From contig NZ_JAHBGF010000046.1 in NCBI RefSeq assembly GCF_018390695.1, positions 62,001-126,000 on the forward strand: 64,000 nucleotides of DNA, read 5' to 3'. This document shows positions 17,817 to 29,159 of this stretch, piece by piece. Both the position numbers and the translations under genes were made by a program. Source of the DNA: Ancylobacter sonchi. Its GTDB lineage: Bacteria > Pseudomonadota > Alphaproteobacteria > Rhizobiales > Xanthobacteraceae. The stretch's first letter is position 1. The number at the start of each line of letters is the position of its first letter. The notes under the pieces were generated by a model. It had not been told where the DNA came from and did no database searches. It saw only the letters and a list, made by a program, of their open reading frames with translations.

Positions 17817-18569
17817 ATGGCGGATGCCGCACCGGTTCCCAAGCGCCAGCGTGCCGACCGCGTGCTGGTGGAGCGCGGCCTTTTCGACAGCCGCGCCCGC
17901 GCGCAGGCCGCCATCGAGGCCGGCCTCGTCACCGCCGACGGCAAGGTGCTGGCGAAGTCCTCCGAGACCGTCGCTCCCGACGCCGTCATCGAGGCGCGCG
18001 AGGCCTATGAATGGGTGTCGCGCGCCGGGCTGAAGCTGGAGGCGGCGCTCGACGCCGCCGCGCTCGACATCACCGGCTTTGAGGCGTTGGATGTCGGCGC
18101 CTCCACCGGCGGGTTCTCGCAGGTGCTGCTGGCGCGCGGCGCCGCCCGCGTTCATGCGGTGGATGTCGGCCACGACCAGCTGGCGGAGAAGCTGCGCATC
18201 CATCCGCGCCTCGTCTCGCTGGAAGGCACCGATATCCGCAAGCTCGCCCCCGGCGAGGTGCCGCCGGCGGAGATCATCACCATCGACGTCAGCTTCATCG
18301 CGCTGGAGCAGGTGCTGCCGGCCGCACTCGCCCATGCGGCGCCGAATGCATGGCTGGTGGCGCTGGTGAAGCCGCAATTCGAGGTTGGCCGCGAACACCT
18401 GTCCAAGGGAGGCATCGTGCGCGACCGCACGCTGGGCCTGATGGCGGTGGACCGGGTGGTCGCCCGGCTCGGCGAGCTCGGCTATCTGGTGACGCGCCGC
18501 CTCGCTTCGCCGATCCTCGGCGGCGACGGCAATGAGGAGCATCTGGTCGTGGCGGCGCGGACGGCATGA
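17817..18569 (+). CDS. tlyA: TlyA-family 2'-O-ribose rRNA methyltransferase/hemolysin
   Basis: 250 residues. An N-terminal S4 RNA-binding domain (RADRVLVERGLFDSRARAQA) is followed by an FtsJ/RrmJ-like methyltransferase domain with SAM motif LDVGASTGGFSQVLLARGA and the VKPQFEVGRE motif. TlyA enzymes methylate 2'-OH groups of rRNA cytidines. The old 'hemolysin' name is incidental. GGAGGAGG gives a strong ribosome site. It lies 95 bases after dxs and is likely co-transcribed with it. Confidence 0.93.
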   Translation: MADAAPVPKRQRADRVLVERGLFDSRARAQAAIEAGLVTADGKVLAKSSETVAPDAVIEAREAYEWVSRAGLKLEAALDAAALDITGFEALDVGASTGGFSQVLLARGAARVHAVDVGHDQLAEKLRIHPRLVSLEGTDIRKLAPGEVPPAEIITIDVSFIALEQVLPAALAHAAPNAWLVALVKPQFEVGREHLSKGGIVRDRTLGLMAVDRVVARLGELGYLVTRRLASPILGGDGNEEHLVVAARTA

Positions 18570-18604
18570 GCCGCCCGCGCGCCGTGTCGGCCGGCCGGTC
18601 GCGC

Positions 18605-19141
18605 TCAGGCGCGCCGGGTCTGGCCGCTGCCGGCGACCAGAGCGCCGGCGAGTTTTTCAGAGACGTAGCCGAAGGCGGCGCCGGCGATCATCGACAGGAT
18701 GATGGTCACCAGCGGGTTGCCGAGGCTCGCCGCCGTGAGGTTGGCGAGGCCGTCGGCCGAGAGCAGGGCGAAGGCGGCGGTGGCGGCAAACCCGTAGACC
18801 AGCGCCGGAATGGCGGCGAAGGCCGGGATGTTGGCGAGCAGGATCATCACCAGCACGCCGACGCCGACGCAGATGCCGGCCCACAGCGGCAGGCCGAGGC
18901 TTGCGCCGAGTCCGCCCTTGGTGACCGCCAGCAGCGTGAGCCAGGCCATGACGGCACCGGTGATATTGGCGAGCACCACCGCCTTGAAGCCGCCTTCCTT
19001 GCCACCGCAGTGGAAGAAGGCCGCCCAGGCGATGAAGGCGGCCCAGATCTGCAGGCCGCCGGCGAGAGGTCCGAGGAACAGCCAGGTGGCGACGCCTCCA
19101 AGAACACCGATACTGATGGCGAGTGCGGAGATAAGCGACAT
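18605..19141 (-). CDS. DUF1097 family membrane protein
   Basis: 178 residues with five or six hydrophobic segments separated by short glycine-rich loops. The sequence matches the DUF1097 pattern (LQIWAAFIAWAAFFHCGG, then NIPAFAAIPALVYGFAA). Family function is unknown, and a transporter role is only a guess. AGGGGGA is 7 bases before ATG. It points against tlyA and the RNA methyltransferase, separating two genes often adjacent in relatives. The 186 bases upstream of it are unusually AT-rich for this chromosome. Confidence 0.82.
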   Translation of the reverse strand: MSLISALAISIGVLGGVATWLFLGPLAGGLQIWAAFIAWAAFFHCGGKEGGFKAVVLANITGAVMAWLTLLAVTKGGLGASLGLPLWAGICVGVGVLVMILLANIPAFAAIPALVYGFAATAAFALLSADGLANLTAASLGNPLVTIILSMIAGAAFGYVSEKLAGALVAGSGQTRRA

Positions 19142-19327
19142 TGTTTTCCCCCTATGCCTGTGTTTCGTGACTTATTATTATGTGATTTTGCTAGGTAGAT
19201 GATGCTGTCCGTTCGAAGACTTGGAATCAGCCGGATGATGGTACATCGATTCGATGCAAGAGGCATGTCGTCGCGGGTGTCATGTCAAAATGACGCACGT
19301 CATTACTTGTAGAATACATAATATTTC

Positions 19328-20605
19328 ATGGATGATGGCGAGTACATGCCGCAATTGAACTGGACGGAACTGCGTATCGACCGTATCGGCCATCGTGGCG
19401 ACGGCATCGCCGACACGCCGGACGGTCCTGTCTTCGTGCCGCTGGCGCTGCCCGGCGAGCGGGTCGAGGTGGAGCGGCAGGGCGAGCGCGCCCGCCTCGT
19501 CTCGGTCCTCGAGGCGAGCCCGGAGCGCATCGATCCGTTCTGCCGCCATGTCGGCGTCTGCGGCGGCTGCGCCTTCCAGCACTGGCAGACCGAGCCCTAC
19601 CGGGCATGGAAGCGCGGCCTCGTCGTCGAGGCGCTCGCCCGCGTCGGCATCGAGACCGAGGTGGCCGCACTGGTCGATGCCCATGGCGAGGGCCGCCGTC
19701 GCGCCACCTTCCATGCCCGCGGCACCGGTGGCTCAGCGCCGAAGGGGCTCGATACGCTGGCGGTGGGCTTTGCCGGCTGGCGCAGCCATGCCGTGGTCGC
19801 CATCGATGCCTGCCCGATCCTCGCCCCGGCGCTCGACGGCGCGCTGCCGGCCGCCTGGGCGCTGGCGCAGGCCCTGGCCCCGGTCGCCAAGCCCTTGGAC
19901 ATTCAGGTCACCGCCACCGAGGCCGGACTTGATGTCGACGTGCGCGGTTCCGGCCCGCTGAAGCCGCGGAGCGTCGCGGCGCTGGCCGAGCTCGCCGGCA
20001 TTCACAAGCTGGCCCGGCTGACCCGCCATGGTGAACTGGTGCTGCAGCGCGAGCCGCCGCTGCTCACCATGGGCCGCGCCCGCGTGCCGCTGCCGCCCGG
20101 CTCGTTCCTGCAGGCGACCGCGGCCGGCGAGGCGACGCTGGCGGCGCTGGTCGGCGAGGCGGTCGGCCGTGCGAAATCCATCGCCGACCTGTTTTCCGGC
20201 GTCGGCACCTTCGGCCTCCGCCTCGCCGAGCGCGCCCGGGTCGCCGCCTATGAATCCTCCGCGCCGGCCATCGAGGCGCTGGGCAAGGCGGTGCGCGGCA
20301 CGTCCGGCCTCAAGCCGGTGACAGGGGAGGCGCGCGACCTGTTCCGCCGGCCGCTGCTGCCGCTGGAGCTGAAGGCCTTCGACGCGGTGGTGTTCGATCC
20401 GCCGCGCCAGGGCGCCGAGGCGCAGTCGGCGCAACTGGCGGCGAGCAAGGTGCCGCTGGTGGTGGGCGTATCCTGCGATCCCGCCACCTTCGCCCGCGAC
20501 GCCGGGCTGCTGGTGAAGGGCGGCTACCGGCTGGAGCATGTCACGCCGGTCGACCAGTTCCGCTACTCCGCCCATGTCGAGCTGGTCGGGGTGTTCCGCC
20601 GCTGA
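19328..20605 (+). CDS. TrmA/RlmD-type 23S rRNA or tRNA m5U methyltransferase
   Basis: 425 residues. A TRAM-like RNA-binding start (about 12-62) is followed by an iron-sulfur motif with Cys72, Cys78 and Cys81 in [10 protein letters not shown] and a fourth Cys in IDACPI. The SAM site is [24 protein letters not shown] and the catalytic-cysteine motif [11 protein letters not shown] complete the family set. It methylates uridine C5 in RNA. Whether the target is U1939-type rRNA or T-loop tRNA cannot be told from sequence. ATG 19328 lacks a ribosome site, and ATG 19346 (MPQLNWTE) is a plausible alternative. Confidence 0.9.
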   Translation: MDDGEYMPQLNWTELRIDRIGHRGDGIADTPDGPVFVPLALPGERVEVERQGERARLVSVLEASPERIDPFCRHVGVCGGCAFQHWQTEPYRAWKRGLVVEALARVGIETEVAALVDAHGEGRRRATFHARGTGGSAPKGLDTLAVGFAGWRSHAVVAIDACPILAPALDGALPAAWALAQALAPVAKPLDIQVTATEAGLDVDVRGSGPLKPRSVAALAELAGIHKLARLTRHGELVLQREPPLLTMGRARVPLPPGSFLQATAAGEATLAALVGEAVGRAKSIADLFSGVGTFGLRLAERARVAAYESSAPAIEALGKAVRGTSGLKPVTGEARDLFRRPLLPLELKAFDAVVFDPPRQGAEAQSAQLAASKVPLVVGVSCDPATFARDAGLLVKGGYRLEHVTPVDQFRYSAHVELVGVFRR

Positions 20606-20654
20606 GGGGCGGCGGGCCGACGCATTCCTTTGGCTCGCGCTGAACCAATAGGAC

Positions 20655-20683
20655 CACCCCTCTCCCCCACGGGGAGAGGGGTG
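20655..20683. terminator. Strong G/C hairpin between convergent genes, repeat-like
   Basis: CACCCCTCTCCCC (20655-20667) and GGGGAGAGGGGTG (20671-20683) form a perfect 13-base-pair stem on a 3-base loop. It is followed by GGGTGAGGGGC, an ending familiar from intergenic repeats scattered in Hyphomicrobiales genomes. Placed between two converging genes it could stop transcription from both sides, although no T run follows. Confidence 0.55.
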
Positions 20684-20747
20684 GGGTGAGGGGCGTTCGA
20701 CACCTCCCGATGGCGTCCCTCATCGATCCGCTACGCGGGTCGGCATT

Positions 20748-20811
20748 CCGTAACGGCAGGCCATTTCCGACGGCGATCTTGCCGGACCCGAATTCGGCGG
20801 CAGCCGCGTTC
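20748..20811 (-). repeat. Intergenic palindromic repeat, copy C
   Basis: Read on the minus strand, this starts GAACGCGGCTGCCGCCGAAT and aligns without gaps over its first ~45 bases with the copies at 36360-36420 and 36503-36565. Shared positions include GAA..CG.CTG..GCC...TTCGG. Its terminal hairpin is imperfect. It lies next to the strong hairpin at 20655-20683. Confidence 0.5.
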
Positions 20812-20870
20812 GGGTGGGGGAGGGACGGAAGGAAAGGGGTCGTTCAAGGGGCCTTGGGCGCCGCCTCCGC

Positions 20871-21701
20871 TCAATTCCCCCAGCGCTCCATCCACATGCG
20901 CTCGCCGATCGAGCAGGAGACGCGCTTCTCCGCGGCCACCTTGTGAACCTCCGGCGTCGTGCCGAGGCGCGGCGCCGGCGGCATCAGCCCGGCGATCTCC
21001 AGCACCAGCTTGGTCTTGATGGCGGTGGCGAATTCATGCATGCCGCGCACCGGCACCACGAAGGCGCCCGGCCCGCCGATCACGCAATCCTCGTAGTAGA
21101 CGTCGAGCTGGCCGATATCGAGCATGGAGCCGGCCGGCTCCTTCAGCATCAGCGGCAGGCCGTTGATGGTGATGCCCTGCTTGACCAGCTCGTCGCGGGT
21201 GACGTCCACCAGCGGGCCCTGATTGTTGGTGCCGTCGCCGGAAATGTCGACCACCCGCTTCAGCCCCTTGAAGCCGTTGCTGCGAATCTGCTCGGCGCTG
21301 AAGGCCATCGCGCCGGAGATCGAGGTGCGGTAGACGCGGCGCAGCGGCGCGGCGCGGATGGCGGCGGCGAAGGCCTTGGCGTCCTCCTCGCTGCCGATCT
21401 CGGTCCAGTCGACCACCAGCTTCTGGTCCTCGACGCCGGCCCATTCCACATAGGCCAGCGCCACCTTGCCATTGGGGCCGAGCTTCAGGGCATTGAGGAA
21501 TTCCGGCGAGGTCACCGCGCCGATATAACCGTCGCGCTGCAGCGCGAGCTCGTCGAGATCCATCGAATAGGAGACGTCGACCGCCAGCACCAGCTCGACA
21601 TCGACGATCTCGTCGGCGACGGCGGGCGAGGCCGCCGGACCCGCTGCCAGCACCGCCAGGAACGCGGCGACGGCCGACAGCACCACACGCACACCCGGCA
21701 T
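20871..21701 (-). CDS. DUF1194 (VWA-like) secreted protein
   Basis: 276 residues with a Sec signal peptide (hydrophobic stretch to about 29, ASPAVA then DEIVDVEL). A von Willebrand A-like fold follows, with a metal-site start LVLAVDVSYSMDLDEL (DxSxS) and later VVDISGDGTNNQG. DUF1194 proteins are widespread periplasmic proteins of unknown function in alphaproteobacteria. The C-terminus has two cysteines in the mature part (DCVIGG and SCSIGERMWMERWG). It converges on the RNA methyltransferase gene across a repeat-containing gap. Confidence 0.88.
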   Translation of the reverse strand: MPGVRVVLSAVAAFLAVLAAGPAASPAVADEIVDVELVLAVDVSYSMDLDELALQRDGYIGAVTSPEFLNALKLGPNGKVALAYVEWAGVEDQKLVVDWTEIGSEEDAKAFAAAIRAAPLRRVYRTSISGAMAFSAEQIRSNGFKGLKRVVDISGDGTNNQGPLVDVTRDELVKQGITINGLPLMLKEPAGSMLDIGQLDVYYEDCVIGGPGAFVVPVRGMHEFATAIKTKLVLEIAGLMPPAPRLGTTPEVHKVAAEKRVSCSIGERMWMERWGN

Positions 21702-21901
21702 TGCGACCTCCGTCCGAGAGGCACCACGACGATGGCACTATGGGGTCTCGGGAACAGAGGCAGCGATCCGCGACCCATGACGGCATGGTGACACGCGCCC
21801 GGCGCCGCCAGAAGCCGAAATTGCGGGCAGGCATGGCGCGCCGGATGCCGTTCGCGTGAGCGGACGTTACCGGGGTATGGAATTGCTGCGGCGGGTTACC
21901 G

Positions 21902-23209
21902 TCAGACGTCCAGCACCTCGGTGTCGACGATCTCGATGCCGAAGCCGGCGACGCCGACATAGGTGCGGGCGCGCGAGGCGATCAGCCGAATCGAGGTGAT
22001 GCCGAGATCCTTGAGGATCTGCGCCCCGAGTCCGACCTCGCGCCAGGCCTCGTCGCGCAGCCGCGTCGATTCGGTCTTGCCTTCCTCCTGGCCGACCGAG
22101 GTGGTCGGCACGCCGGCGGTGCCGTCACGCAGATAGACCAGCACGCCGCGCCCTTCCGCCTTGATACGCTCCAGCGAGGTCTGGATCGCCTTGCCGCCGG
22201 TGAATACGTCGCCGATCGGGTCGGCGCGGTGCAGCCGCACCAGCACGTTGCGCCCGTCGCCGATCTTGCCGTGCACCAGCGCAAGGTGGTTCACCGGCTC
22301 GAACGGGGTGACATAGGAGATGCCGTGCATGTCGCCGACCACGGTGGGGGCGGTGAATTCGGCAGAGCGCGTCACCAGCTTCTCGCGTGACTGGCGGTAG
22401 GCGATCAGGTCGGCCACCGAGACGCGGGTCAGCTTGTGGGCATTGGCGAAGTCGCTCACCTGCGGGCCACGCATCACCGTGCCGTCGTCGTTCACCAGCT
22501 CGCAGATGACGCCGACCGGCTCGACGCCGGCGAGCTTGCACAGATCGACCGCTGCCTCGGTATGGCCGGAGCGCATCAGCACTCCGCCCTCTCGGGCGAT
22601 CAGCGGGAAGATGTGGCCCGGCCGCACGAAGTCGGCGGCCCCGGCATTGGGGTTGGCGAGGCCGCGCACCGTGGCGGTCCGGTCCTCGGCCGAGATGCCG
22701 GTGGTGGTGCCGTGCTTGTAGTCGACCGAGATGGTGAAGGCGGTGGAGTGCGGCGCGTCGTTGTCGCTGACCATCGGGTTGAGCCGCAGCTTGCGCGCAT
22801 GCTCGGCGGTGATCGGCGTGCAGACGATGCCGGAGGTGTGGCGGACGATGAAGGCGAGCTTTTCCGGCGTGGCGTGGATGGCGGCGAGGATGATGTCGCC
22901 CTCGTTCTCGCGGTCGTCGTCGTCGGTCACCACCAGCATGTCGCCGCGGGCGAAGGCCTCGATGGCCGCCTGGACGCGGGCCTGGAGATTGTCGGTCATG
23001 ATCTTCACCTCGCTGATGGTGAGTCCGAGGAAGTCGTTCGGCGTCACCGCGCCGCCCGTCGCCGCGGCGATACGCGCCGCCGCCTCCCGCGAGACCCAGG
23101 CCGGGTCGTCCTTGCACAGGGCGGTGATGCTGGCCGGCGACAAGCCGCAGGCGCGGGCGAACGCGCTGCGGGTGGTTCCTGTCGCTGTCAGCCAGTCCGC
23201 CAGTTTCAT
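21902..23209 (-). CDS. ribB: HTH domain fused to 3,4-dihydroxy-2-butanone-4-phosphate synthase with degenerate RibA-like domain
   Basis: 435 residues in three parts. Residues 1-62 (MKLADWLTATGTTRSAFARA, then CGLSPASITALC) look like a Cro/C1-type helix-turn-helix. Residues 71-275 are RibB with TDDDDRENEGD (95-105) and MRSGHTEAAVDL, which makes dihydroxybutanone phosphate from ribulose 5-phosphate for riboflavin. The last ~150 residues resemble GTP cyclohydrolase II but lack its zinc cysteines: VRLHRADPIGDVFTG stands where VxVHSExLTGDVFGSLRCDC is expected. This is the RibBX type, inactive as RibA. ATG 23209 has no ribosome site but sits 7 bases after a TATACT -10, so the mRNA is probably leaderless. 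An internal ATG at 22999, behind GAGGTGA, could make RibBX without the HTH. Confidence 0.9.
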   Translation of the reverse strand: MKLADWLTATGTTRSAFARACGLSPASITALCKDDPAWVSREAAARIAAATGGAVTPNDFLGLTISEVKIMTDNLQARVQAAIEAFARGDMLVVTDDDDRENEGDIILAAIHATPEKLAFIVRHTSGIVCTPITAEHARKLRLNPMVSDNDAPHSTAFTISVDYKHGTTTGISAEDRTATVRGLANPNAGAADFVRPGHIFPLIAREGGVLMRSGHTEAAVDLCKLAGVEPVGVICELVNDDGTVMRGPQVSDFANAHKLTRVSVADLIAYRQSREKLVTRSAEFTAPTVVGDMHGISYVTPFEPVNHLALVHGKIGDGRNVLVRLHRADPIGDVFTGGKAIQTSLERIKAEGRGVLVYLRDGTAGVPTTSVGQEEGKTESTRLRDEAWREVGLGAQILKDLGITSIRLIASRARTYVGVAGFGIEIVDTEVLDV

Positions 23210-23216
23210 GGGGGGG

Positions 23217-23278
23217 AGTATAGGCGCGCGAAAATTCATCCGCAATGAAATCTCATTGCGCTTTCAGCGATACTGAAA
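23217..23278 (-). promoter_or_regulatory. Leaderless ribB promoter with two dyads
   Basis: On the minus strand TTGCGG (23240-23245), a 17-base spacer and TATACT (23217-23222) form a promoter. It would start transcription at or next to ATG 23209. A perfect dyad, CGCAATGA-AATC-TCATTGCG (23241-23260), overlaps the -35. A second, TTTCAG-CGATA-CTGAAA (23262-23278 including spacer), lies directly upstream. Both suit the HTH carried by the encoded protein. No FMN riboswitch is present. Confidence 0.6.
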
Positions 23279-23292
23279 TTTATAACCTAACG

Positions 23293-24417
23293 TCAGCGCT
23301 GGAACGGCCAGGCCGGCGGCGTCGCCACCTGTGCCCGCGCGCGCAGAAGATGGTCGGCCAGCACGCAGGCCATCATCGCCTCGCCCACCGGGACGGCGCG
23401 GATGCCGACGCAGGGATCGTGCCGGCCCTTGGTGAGGATCTCGGCGTCCTCGCCGAACCGCGTCACCGTCTTGCGCGGTGTGAGGATGGAGGAGGTCGGC
23501 TTAACCGCGAAGCGCGCCACCACCGGCTGGCCGGTGGAGATGCCGCCGAGGATGCCGCCGGCATGGTTGGCGAGGAAGATCGGCTTGCCGTCATTGCCCA
23601 TGCGCATCTCGTCGGCATTGTCCTCGCCGGTCAGCGTCGCCGCCGCGAAGCCCTCGCCGATCTCGACGCCCTTCACCGCGTTGATGCTCATGAAGGCGGC
23701 CGCCAGATCGGCGTCGAGCTTGCCGTAGATCGGTGCGCCGAGGCCGGGCGGCACGCCGTCCGCCACCACCTCGATCGCCGCACCCACCGAGGAGCCGTTC
23801 TTGCGGATGCCGTCGAGATAATCGACCATCTTCGCCGCCGCCTCGGCATCCGGGCAGAAGAACGGGTTGTTGCCGATCTCGTCCCAGTTCCAGTTGCCGC
23901 GGTCGACGGTGATCTCGCCCATCTGCACCAGTGCCCCGCGCACCGCGATGCCGGGCAGCGCCTGCTCCAGCACCTTCATGGCGAGCGCGCCGGCGGCGAC
24001 CCGCACGGCGGTCTCGCGCGCCGAGGAGCGCCCGCCGCCGCGATGGTCGCGAATGCCGTATTTCACGTCATAGGCATAGTCGGCATGGCCCGGCCGGTAG
24101 CTGGCGGCGATCTCCGAATAGTCCTTGGAGCGCTGGTCGACGTTCTCGATCAGGAACGCGACCGGCGTGCCGGTGGTGGTCAGCACGCCATCTTCGCCTT
24201 CCAGCGTGCCGGACAGCACCTTCACCTGGTCGGGCTCGCGCCGCTGGGTGGTGAAGCGCGACTGGCCGGGCCGGCGCTTGTCCAGCGCCGCCTGGATCTC
24301 CTCCAGCCTGAAGGCGACGCCGGGCGGGCAGCCGTCGACGACGCCGCCAATGGCGAGGCCGTGGCTCTCGCCGAAGGTGGTCACCCGGAAGGACTGGCCG
24401 AACGTGTTGAAGGACAT
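23293..24417 (-). CDS. aroC: Chorismate synthase
   Basis: 374 residues, full length. It converts EPSP to chorismate using reduced FMN, the last common step to aromatic amino acids, folate and quinones. Conserved motifs include [19 protein letters not shown] at the start, [20 protein letters not shown] and [15 protein letters not shown] in the FMN site, and the [18 protein letters not shown] region near the end. It lies directly upstream of the ribB promoter and ends 15 bases before its second dyad. The FMN need of AroC makes proximity to ribB sensible, but no co-transcription is implied. Confidence 0.97.
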   Translation of the reverse strand: MSFNTFGQSFRVTTFGESHGLAIGGVVDGCPPGVAFRLEEIQAALDKRRPGQSRFTTQRREPDQVKVLSGTLEGEDGVLTTTGTPVAFLIENVDQRSKDYSEIAASYRPGHADYAYDVKYGIRDHRGGGRSSARETAVRVAAGALAMKVLEQALPGIAVRGALVQMGEITVDRGNWNWDEIGNNPFFCPDAEAAAKMVDYLDGIRKNGSSVGAAIEVVADGVPPGLGAPIYGKLDADLAAAFMSINAVKGVEIGEGFAAATLTGEDNADEMRMGNDGKPIFLANHAGGILGGISTGQPVVARFAVKPTSSILTPRKTVTRFGEDAEILTKGRHDPCVGIRAVPVGEAMMACVLADHLLRARAQVATPPAWPFQR

Positions 24418-24584
24418 CGCGGGAAATCACGCTGAACGGGGCGGGAGCAGGGGTTCAGCACCGGCTTCTAGGCGCCGCGCCGGCCGGCGTCAAACCGCCG
24501 ATGGTGGCCCTGTACGCCTGCCGCATCGCAATTCGCCGGCTTTGTGCTATAGGGTCGGCGTGGCTTCTCCCCAACCTGGAACCG

Positions 24585-25904
24585 ATGCCCCTATTTGAAA
24601 TCGCTGTCGTCGTTCTCCTCGTCCTGTTGAACGGCGTCCTCGCCATGGCCGAACTGTCGGTCGTGTCGTCCCGTCCGGCCCGGCTGCGTTCGCGCGCCGA
24701 GCAAGGCTCCGCTGGCGCCCGCGCCGCCCTCCAGCTCGCTGCCGATCCCGGCCGCTTCCTCTCGACCGTGCAGATCGGCATCACGCTGATCGGCATTCTG
24801 GCCGGTGCCTTCTCAGGCGCCACGCTGGGCGAATCCCTCGGCTCCTGGCTGGAGACACAGGGCGTCTCGTCCAATCTGGCCGAGGGCCTCGGCTACACCA
24901 TCGTCGTCGCCGCCATCACCTATGTCTCGCTGATCATCGGCGAGCTGATCCCCAAGCGCCTCGCGCTGCAGAGCCCGGAGACGCTGGCGAGCCTGGTCGC
25001 CCCGGCGATGGTGCTGCTGTCGCGCGTCGCTGCGCCGGCGGTGTGGCTGCTCGATTTGTCCTCGCGTCTGGTGCTGCGGCTGATCGGCGATCGCGCCGGC
25101 GGCGGCAACAACAACGTCACCGACGAGGAAATCCGCGCCATCGTCGCCGAGGCCGAGACCGCGGGCGTCATCGATCCGGAGGAGCGCCGGATGATCGCCG
25201 GCGTCATGCGCCTCGCCGACCGCCCGGTGCGGGCGGTGATGACGCCGCGCCACGACATCGACTGGATCGACCTCAACGACGACCCGGAGGTGGTGCGCCA
25301 GACCATCCGCGAGACCCGGCACACCCGCATGCCGGCCTGCGAGGGTTCGCCGGACGAGCCGGTCGGCGTCATCGACATCCGCGACCTGCTTGAGGCCTAT
25401 CTGCAGGGCGTCACGCCGGACCCGCGCCAGCTGGTCAAGCAGGGCGCCGTGCTGGTGGAGACCGCCGGCGCGCTCGACGCCATGAAGCAGCTGCGCCATG
25501 CCGAGTCGCCGCTGGCGCTGGTGGTCGACGAATACGGCACCATGGTGGGCATCCTCACCCCGGCTGACCTGCTCGACGCCATCGCCGGCACGGTGATGGT
25601 GGACGAGGACGGCGTGTCCAGCCCGCACGCGGTCGAGCGTGAGGACGGCTCCTATCTCGTCGCCGGCGCCACGCCGACCGACGAGCTGGCCGACCTGCTC
25701 GGCATCAGCATCCCGCAGGATTCCGGCTTCCACACCGCGGCGGGCTACGCGCTGCACGAATTGAAGGCGATCCCGCAGGAAGGCGTCGCCTTCACCGCCA
25801 AGGGCTGGCGCTTCGAGGTGGTGGACATGGACGGGCGGCGCATCGACAAGCTGCTGGTGTCGCGCGCCGTCGCGCCGCGTCGCCGGGCGCCTCTGGGCGC
25901 CTGA
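24585..25904 (+). CDS. CNNM/HlyC-CorC family membrane protein with CBS pair
   Basis: 439 residues from ATG 24585. A DUF21/CNNM membrane domain with three or four helices (about 1-150, including AMAELSVVSSRPARLR and LIIGELIPKRLALQ) is followed by two CBS domains (about 185-325, VMTPRHDIDWID and VVDEYGTMVGILTPADLLDAI). A C-terminal CorC_HlyC domain comes last. Such proteins are linked to magnesium or cobalt efflux and adenine-nucleotide sensing. The older 'hemolysin' label is unsupported. The frame opens at 24501, but the hydrophobic N-terminus and GGA upstream favour 24585. Confidence 0.92.
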   Translation: MPLFEIAVVVLLVLLNGVLAMAELSVVSSRPARLRSRAEQGSAGARAALQLAADPGRFLSTVQIGITLIGILAGAFSGATLGESLGSWLETQGVSSNLAEGLGYTIVVAAITYVSLIIGELIPKRLALQSPETLASLVAPAMVLLSRVAAPAVWLLDLSSRLVLRLIGDRAGGGNNNVTDEEIRAIVAEAETAGVIDPEERRMIAGVMRLADRPVRAVMTPRHDIDWIDLNDDPEVVRQTIRETRHTRMPACEGSPDEPVGVIDIRDLLEAYLQGVTPDPRQLVKQGAVLVETAGALDAMKQLRHAESPLALVVDEYGTMVGILTPADLLDAIAGTVMVDEDGVSSPHAVEREDGSYLVAGATPTDELADLLGISIPQDSGFHTAAGYALHELKAIPQEGVAFTAKGWRFEVVDMDGRRIDKLLVSRAVAPRRRAPLGA

Positions 25905-26078
25905 CGCCGTCCGGCGCGGGCCTCGCGCGCGCCGTCGGTGGATTCCAGCTGTCGATGTCGGAGTTTGGCGGCCGGCGCCTGCTGCGGCCTCGCCCGTATG
26001 GGCGCTCATGCCGCCCTTGGCATCGTCTCCGGCGCGCCGGCCAAACTGGCGCAGCCGACTCTGCCGTATCGGGTGCGC

Positions 26079-26258
26079 TCAGCGCACCGTCTGCACGATC
26101 TCCGAAGCGTTGGCGGCCGAGGCCCGATCGCCATAGCGCGCGCCGAGGCCCGCCACCACCGTGACGATGGCTACCGCCAGCGCGGCGGCGATCAGCCCAT
26201 ATTCGAGCCCGGTGCCTTGCGGCCGGCGGGCTGCCACCGCGCGCCGACGCTGGGACAT
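26079..26258 (-). CDS. Orphan Flp/Fap-type pilin subunit
   Basis: 59 residues: a basic leader ([14 protein letters not shown]) followed by GTGLEYGLIAAALAVAIVTV, the Flp prepilin hydrophobic core with conserved Glu-Tyr. The usual processing site Gly before five residues ending in Glu is shifted here: the Gly of PQG is four rather than five residues before Glu. Flp pilins build Tad pili for surface attachment, but no tad or cpa gene is nearby. The start is uncertain, since in-frame ATGs at 26267, 26297 and 26321 exist. MSQRRR gives the usual length. Confidence 0.72.
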   Translation of the reverse strand: MSQRRRAVAARRPQGTGLEYGLIAAALAVAIVTVVAGLGARYGDRASAANASEIVQTVR

Positions 26259-26528
26259 GTCCCGCATCGCCGGCTCTCTCACCGCTGCCTCTCTCATCGC
26301 CGTCTCTCTGCTTGCGCTCATCTCGCCGATATCTGCCTTGGGACAGATTTTATTGTGGGAGCACCTTGGCGCCGCAGATGTTGACCGCTCCTTAAGGCGG
26401 CTCCCCGGGGGAAGACCGGCCGATTCCGTGGTTAATGCTTTGCGTCCGCGACCTCGCGGGTCCGTGAACCGGCGCCGGCCGCCTCCGGCGGGCGCGACTG
26501 CCATGCGACGTTTCAGCCGCGCGGCCTC

Positions 26529-29012
<2,484 letters not shown>

Positions 29013-29159
29013 GGCGCGATGCTTAGCGCGGGCGCGCGCACACGGCCAGCCGGGCGGAGCCCTTCGCGTCCCGGGAAGTCCTTCTTTCGGAAATACAACC
29101 TATAGGAGAGTGAAAAGAACTATGCAATTTTAGAGGTGGGTGAATGCAGGGGGCAAGAC

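Noticed and set aside
23210-23290. FMN (RFN) riboswitch upstream of ribB
   Set aside because: The region is too short and lacks the conserved RFN helices. Protein-type dyads are present instead.
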